DNA from: Flavihumibacter profundi
GTDB taxonomy: Bacteria; Bacteroidota; Bacteroidia; Chitinophagales; Chitinophagaceae
Length of the DNA stretch: 64,000 nucleotides
Assembly: GCF_020076305.1 (NCBI RefSeq)
Contig: NZ_JAIQXE010000004.1
Location: 372,001 to 436,000 of the forward strand
Direction of reading: 5' to 3'
Part shown: positions 62,890 through 64,000 of the stretch, in pieces
Layout: every line of letters starts with the position of its first letter
How positions within the stretch are numbered: the stretch's first letter is position 1
The notes under the pieces: model-generated
Told to the model about the DNA's origin: nothing
Seen by the model: the letters and a program-made list of their open reading frames with translations, nothing else
Database searches by the model: none
Made by a program: the position numbers and the translations under genes

Positions 62890-64000
62890 TTAAAATTTAA
62901 TTTTTATTTTATTGGCTGCCTCCCTTTTCCTTTCATTCACAATCTTTGCATATATCTGTGTGGTTTTAATTTCTCGGTGGCCAAGCATCTCAGATATGAC
63001 ATATAGATCTACCCCAAAACTAAGCAGCAACGTTGCATTTGTGTGCCGGAATCCATGAAAAGTAATACCCTTATTAATTCCTGCTCTCTTGAGCCATTTT
63101 GGCAATTCTGTTTGTGTGTAGCTATATTTCAGATCATCAAAAACATGATCCTTTTCGTTCCCCCTTTCTCCCAATAAATCAAATGCTTCATCCGATATTG
63201 GCAGGGTTTCTGTTAATTTGGTTTTCTTCTGCCTGAACCGGATAAAGTACCCTTCAGTACTACTATGCTGCACTTCACTCCAGATTAATTTTTTGATATC
63301 ACTAAACCTAAGCCCTGTCAGTGATGAGAAAATCACAGCATTCTTTAGTACAGGAACTGAGCATTGTGTAGATGCCAGAAGCTTCAATTCTTCTAAGGTT
63401 AAATACTGTCTTTCAGTTTCTTCCTCCTTTATTCTTTTGATGGTGCTATTAACATCCCTTTCCAAGTATCCATCCTTGTAAGCTTGCTTTAATACAGCTT
63501 TGAATTTATTAAAATATGAAAGAGCTGAGTTTTGTGATAGTGTAGTTTTTTTACTTTTCCTGCTGGGTGCAGTTAACAGGAATTCTTTGAACTCTTCACC
63601 AAACCTTTCATTTATATCTTTAAATGGAACATCACCCCCATTTGTAAATTCTTTCAGATAAAGTAGAGCCGATTGCCAGTTACCGGAATTACCCCCTATT
63701 CTTTTCTTTGCTAATTGTTCAAAGTAATCCACAATACCTACCTTCTGCTTTTCTTCTGACAGGAATCCATAGTTACCCTTGGATACCAGCAATTGTCTTT
63801 GTGCCCTGATGCTTTCTGCCAAGATCTCCATATCATGATTATGCTTCTTTTCAGCTTCATTGAGCCTAGCTCTTTTGGGCTTACCTTTTGAATCTAATAC
63901 AGGTGCAAATCTTCTCTGTTCCTTCCCATTTGAATCAATGTAGGTTTCTGCACTGTATTCAGTTTCATCAAACAGGAACAGCTTCAAAAACTCCCTTCTG
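62890..64000 (-). CDS. tyrosine-type integrase, N-terminus cut by the window edge
   Basis: The open frame runs from the window end through RREFLKLFLFDETEYSAETYI to IKIKF, at least 369 residues. It has the SAM-like N-terminal core-binding domain and the catalytic domain with Arg in LTGLRFSDIKKL, His-x-x-Arg in FHGFRHTNATLL, His in LGHREIKTTQ and the nucleophile Tyr in IYAKIV. It integrates and excises the element. An apparent start at a TTG inside the frame is not credible, because the frame stays open beyond it. Confidence 0.9.
   Translation of the reverse strand, partial: RREFLKLFLFDETEYSAETYIDSNGKEQRRFAPVLDSKGKPKRARLNEAEKKHNHDMEILAESIRAQRQLLVSKGNYGFLSEEKQKVGIVDYFEQLAKKRIGGNSGNWQSALLYLKEFTNGGDVPFKDINERFGEEFKEFLLTAPSRKSKKTTLSQNSALSYFNKFKAVLKQAYKDGYLERDVNSTIKRIKEEETERQYLTLEELKLLASTQCSVPVLKNAVIFSSLTGLRFSDIKKLIWSEVQHSSTEGYFIRFRQKKTKLTETLPISDEAFDLLGERGNEKDHVFDDLKYSYTQTELPKWLKRAGINKGITFHGFRHTNATLLLSFGVDLYVISEMLGHREIKTTQIYAKIVNERKREAANKIKIKF

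Overview
The window reads as a chromosome segment of a Bacteroidota bacterium, most likely Chitinophagaceae (Niastella/Chitinophaga-like). The pointers are two SusC/SusD pairs, many short-leader lipoproteins with a C-x-K/T/Q start, TAnnTTTG-type promoter boxes, group III truncated haemoglobin, a cbb3 oxidase with a fused CcoO/CcoP cytochrome, and CRTAC1-like VCBS proteins. No tRNA, rRNA or CRISPR array was recognised.

0.4-9.2 kb is a leftward block of exported or lipid-anchored enzymes: sulfotransferase, neutral-ceramidase-like protein, HiPIP, beta-propeller/HEAT lipoprotein, GH20 hexosaminidase and an alkaline-phosphatase-superfamily hydrolase. 9.4-14.9 kb holds a sulfur-handling cluster (MFS permease, DsrE, DUF302, rhodanese lipoprotein, ArsR-rhodanese fusion regulator) and a dienelactone hydrolase. 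14.9-22.6 kb holds a sulfatase, a LytTR regulator, one SusCD pair and a cyclophilin-like protein. 22.7-29.9 kb runs rightward: a multicopper oxidase with its copper motifs in permuted order, a haem-binding/cytochrome P460 fusion, a lipoprotein and a giant VCBS/ASPIC lipoprotein. A second SusCD pair follows at 30-34.6 kb.

35.9-44.7 kb is a microaerobic/nitrogen-oxide module: ferredoxin, truncated haemoglobin, two small membrane proteins, cbb3 oxidase (CcoO/P fusion and a CcoN with a duplicated N-terminal module), an Rrf2 regulator with a palindromic operator, and a copper nitrite reductase. It is littered with decay: a chloride-channel pseudogene, a Crp/Fnr gene with an internal deletion, an isoprenylcysteine-methyltransferase fragment, and an IS21 istB remnant.

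From about 47.4 kb to the right edge the DNA is visibly AT-richer and looks like an integrated island. It carries an MmeI-like type IIL restriction-modification enzyme in one transcription unit with a PD-(D/E)xK nuclease-like protein, many small unknown genes, a XRE regulator, two proteins with a terminase-small-subunit-like YDLTKLT tail, an excisionase-like HTH protein, a serine recombinase, a possible replication initiator with an opposing small-RNA candidate over its leader, a second HTH protein and a tyrosine integrase cut by the window edge.

The strongest unexplained signals are in this island. One is a conserved two-arm site (ATAACGGT ... GTACAAATG) present on both sides of the serine recombinase gene and, in opposite orientation, at the island's left edge. 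The other is a GATCGCT leader motif in front of four separate small genes. Together with the gene content they suggest a satellite-like mobile element carrying a defence module. This is an inference, not a demonstrated system.
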